Part shown: positions 61,129 through 64,000 of the stretch, in pieces
How the letters are laid out: every line of letters begins with the position of its first letter
Numbering within the stretch: the stretch's first letter is position 1
Source: Eriocheir sinensis
Lineage: Eukaryota; Arthropoda; Malacostraca; Decapoda; Varunidae
Length of the DNA: 64,000 bases
Direction: 5' to 3'
NCBI RefSeq assembly: GCF_024679095.1
Contig: NW_026110567.1
Location: forward strand, 1 to 64,000
The notes under the pieces: model-generated
Told to the model about the DNA's origin: nothing
The model's database searches: none
The model's input: the letters and a program-made list of their open reading frames with translations, nothing else
Program-made: the position numbers and the translations under genes

Positions 61129-62758
61129 AATCCGTGAGGATCATTAGTAAGAACAGACATGTCAGTTTTTTCTAAAATATTTCTAATTTGTGCCAAGTCT
61201 AAATACGGTAAACGAACTTTCTCAATTTCACTCTTCAATGCATCTAAAGTGTTATCGACATCCGTTTTCTGAAGAAAATGTGCAATGTTAAGGAACACAT
61301 TAATAAGTGAGACGGCTTGACCTACCGAATATATGATGACTCTCTCCAGAGGAGAACTTGCCGCTACTTTGGGTGAAGATGGTGAGCAGCTATTACTTCT
61401 CGTCATCGATTGTCGTCGATTCTGAATAACAACAGGACTAGATCGAAAATCCACCAACCTTGGCGAACATCTCGGTAGCGATTGTCGTCCGTTCTGAACA
61501 ACAACAGGACTAGGTCGAGACGCCAAGAGAAGAGATCCGTAAGCATGCAAGAAAGAATTAGCTGATTCGTTTAACTTAACAACATTACTATTCTCACTTA
61601 ATTTGAGCACTTTTTTTAGTTTTAACATGCTTGAGAAATACTGTTGAAAAAAGAGTAATGATTTGTTCTGGGTCGGTGACATCTTTACGACCAGAAACGC
61701 AAATCCAATCATTAACACAATCGTTCATCAACACGGATGAGGACAACTCAGGATAGAGACGCATGATGTGACGAGCGTGACACACTTTCATCCAAGCCGC
61801 AATCATTCGTTCTCCGATTTCCACATTGATGTTTTTATTAACAGTAGTGAAGTCAGTTTCGAGATTGAAGACTAACATTCTATTATACATAGCCTTGTCC
61901 ACAAAAAACTTTAACAAGAAAGAGTTGCTGATTAACACTGGTGTCGCAGTTATACTGCAAGTGACCGGACGACTGTGTAATCCTCGCACTGGTACAACAG
62001 ATCCGCTTGAGGCGACTAACTTTAACATGTTAGAGTTGTACTGTCCGGGTAACATGTCTCTGGTCATGGGTGTTTCTGAAAACATAGTGCATGTAATGAT
62101 GTTAGCATCCGAAGCTGTATTTGAAGATAAATATTTCTCACCGTCGAGATTTTGATCGTACAACTCTAACGCGTGGTATAGAGTCGACAGTTGGTCGTTC
62201 AACACTCTCTCTCACGAAGGTGTCGCCGAGTAAGGGGCAATCATCACCGACTTCAATTGTCTCAAGTACGGATTCATCCTTTTTCGTGTCGTTGCGGTTG
62301 TCTTGATGCTGCTGATGTGGTTGTTGCTGTTGATGTTGATTCAAGAGATCCACCTCGAGCGGATCAAAATCACTATATACAACGTCGACAAAACTGTCGT
62401 AATTTAACGACGCAAGACTCCTATCGTGTTTCTGCAACCTAGAACACAAAGAAACTAAATTTGAATTGGTTAGCGATCCAGTAGAGAGAATCAAGCCATA
62501 GAACGCAGCTGTTGTAAGTATATCTTGCGTGCGGTCTGAATCTTCTTCATCATCCAGATGACTATTGTAACTCTGTTGACAGTGAGAACAACCGAGAACC
62601 TGACCTTTGTGATTCACCTGATTGTTATAACAATGTTTTCGTATTTCTGGTTGTGACGATATACATTGTTTTAAAGTTTTATAATAATAATTCAATTCCT
62701 TCAACGTAGCAGAAGCAACTGACTTAAAGCTACTGTCGTTGTTGTTGTCCTTTTCCAT
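61129..62758 (-). pseudogene. viral gene J, copy B (longer, two frameshifts, 3'-truncated)
   Basis: ATG at 62758. The first block (to about 62150) has CSHCQQSY, a His/Gln run from CAA/CAT repeats and acidic segments. It shifts near 62190-62205 to a block reading to about 61640 (LPGQYNSNMLKLVASSG, FVDKAMYNRMLVFNLETDF). It shifts again near 61640 to the final block, which contains the part shared with 23335-23555. At 61129 the gene is cut by family B repeats. Copy A supplies the missing end. The full protein would be over 600 residues; a structural role is plausible but unproven. Confidence 0.55.
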
Positions 62759-62763
62759 CCTGA

Positions 62764-64000
62764 ATGAGCGATTCAATAACAGAAAGCACAGAAGAAGCCC
62801 TTTTAAATGAGCCGGTTAGCAATGACACCATAGAAGAAAGCTCGAATGTTGAAAATAATTCGATACAAATGGAAATGGAAGAAAGCCTAAATGATCCAGC
62901 ATCACCACCACCGCTACCTTTGCAACCAATGCCACCGCTACCACCGCCACCATCACCACCACCGCTACCTTTGCAACCAATGCCACCGCCACCACCACTA
63001 TCACCGCTACCACCACCACCACCACTTTCACCACCAGGAGAGCCTACACCTGCAGCATTAGATCCTACATCAATGATTGTGGTAGATACAATACCAGGAT
63101 ATCAAACACCAGAAGAGCCTGCACCAATGATTGTGGGAGATGCAGAGGTAGCAATGATTGTGGGAGATGCAGAGGTAGATAGTGCACCAGAAGATCCCCA
63201 CGAGAGGAGCCTCCTCCACCACCACTATCAACTAGCGCTACAAGAGGCGAAGAAGAACTACGGGAAGAAAAAATGGAAGTTGAACAACCCAGCGAAGAAA
63301 AATGGAAATTGAACAACCCAAATCATTGGAGGATAGAATAAAATTGTTGCGTCCGAGTTTTAAAGCTAACCCTAAATTGATAACAGACAACGTCGATGTG
63401 ATAGGTGCTTCTATCGAATACAACCGAGCTGGAAATTATTTTATGTACGAAAGTGATGTTCTTACTCAGGAGAACTTAATCAGTGAAAATGATAAACGCA
63501 TCTCTAGTTTATACTCTACAACCTTAATTTAAAAAAATGCTAAGTTAAATAAAACTCCGTCTATAAACGAAGACAATGGTAACCTGAATAACCTCAGTTG
63601 TGTCTTAGGTTCTTACCCAGCGGTGGAGTTACTCACAATCTTGGTAGATGACACTAGCAGAAGGAAAGACATGGGAAAACTCATGAAGTATGGGATTGAC
63701 TCTGTATCTTGGATTTTAAAAATATGATATCGGTTCATAACGTAATGCATTCTTTTGTGGTTTCGTTATTGGAAATGATGAAATCTAAATTTAAAGTATC
63801 ATCTGTTGGTAAAAAGGTAATCATGTTTTACCAAAGAATAATTTCTATTCTAGCTTCAATGAAAGAATTAGTTATGTGTTCTTGCGAAAAATAGAGTGGC
63901 TTTCTACCAAGTGCAGACGCTCGGATGTCCGTACAGGCGAAAGCTACTTAACCGTTAATTCCAATGCGTTGGAGCGATGTGTATATTGTAACAAGGTTGG
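62764..64000 (+). pseudogene. Pro-rich viral gene with at least four lesions, runs off the window
   Basis: ATG 62764, only five bases from the opposite gene's ATG. The N-terminus is acidic, then long Pro runs (PPPLPLQPMPP repeats, 62900-63040) and repeated MIVGDAEV. Frame changes lie near 63200 and 63300, an in-frame TAA at 63530-63532, a change near 63708 and one near 63890 next to an A5 run. The last block has Cys pairs (CVYCNKVG) at the window edge. Likely one long gene, now dead; function unknown. Confidence 0.55.

Noticed and set aside
1..64000. A free, functional virus genome segment
   Set aside because: Host SINEs, an LTR element with target duplication, duplicated and rearranged genes and widespread gene breaks fit an integrated, decaying copy better.

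Overview
The window looks like a stretch of decapod crustacean (shrimp or crab type) nuclear DNA packed with endogenous relatives of white spot syndrome virus (Nimaviridae-like). Four things suggest this. One intact gene has the layout of the nimaviral VP28/VP24/VP26 envelope family. A fragment carries a family B DNA polymerase motif, a helicase has SF3-like motifs, and there are cysteine-rich ORFs that resemble per os infectivity factors. There are several hr-like arrays of palindromic repeats, one with a 252-bp unit. Host mobile elements (a Gypsy element, a tRNA-derived SINE twice, a short LTR element) lie between or inside the viral genes. The viral assignment is inference from motifs and architecture; no database search was possible.

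Layout. 1-4345: 5' half of a Gypsy-type retrotransposon on the minus strand. 4346-13155: viral ORFs, including an N-terminal and a C-terminal piece of one helicase-like gene (copy A, split and re-oriented), the VP28-like gene and a Gln-rich coiled-coil gene. 13156-20110: a segment present three times in the window, viral ORFs on both strands and a 252-bp palindromic array. 20112-24245: a long broken ankyrin-like gene hit by a SINE, and PIF-like fragments. 24437-28018: a SINE with its own empty site nearby, a 79-bp array, a TATA/Inr promoter and short spliced or overlapping genes. 28027-32290: two intact divergent genes, an acidic gene split by repeats and a DNA polymerase fragment. 32290-36185: second segment copy and copy B of the helicase gene. 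36186-44450: almost entirely repeats, a GC-rich island, a non-autonomous LTR element with apparently identical LTRs, and a truncated second copy of the 16-kb gene. 44450-64000: viral ORFs on both strands, mostly frameshifted, separated by five repeat families.

The same viral genes occur twice or three times in different orders and orientations (5.4/34-36 kb, 9-10.5/33-34.8 kb, 16.4/41.5 kb, 19.3/60.5 kb, 23.4/61.2 kb, 13.2/32.8/50 kb). The locus therefore holds at least two shuffled viral genome copies. Breakpoints are often at, or bordered by, the hr-like repeats. Most genes carry single-base frameshifts or nonsense codons. The locus is best read as a decaying integrated virus, although some single-base lesions at homopolymers could be sequencing errors.
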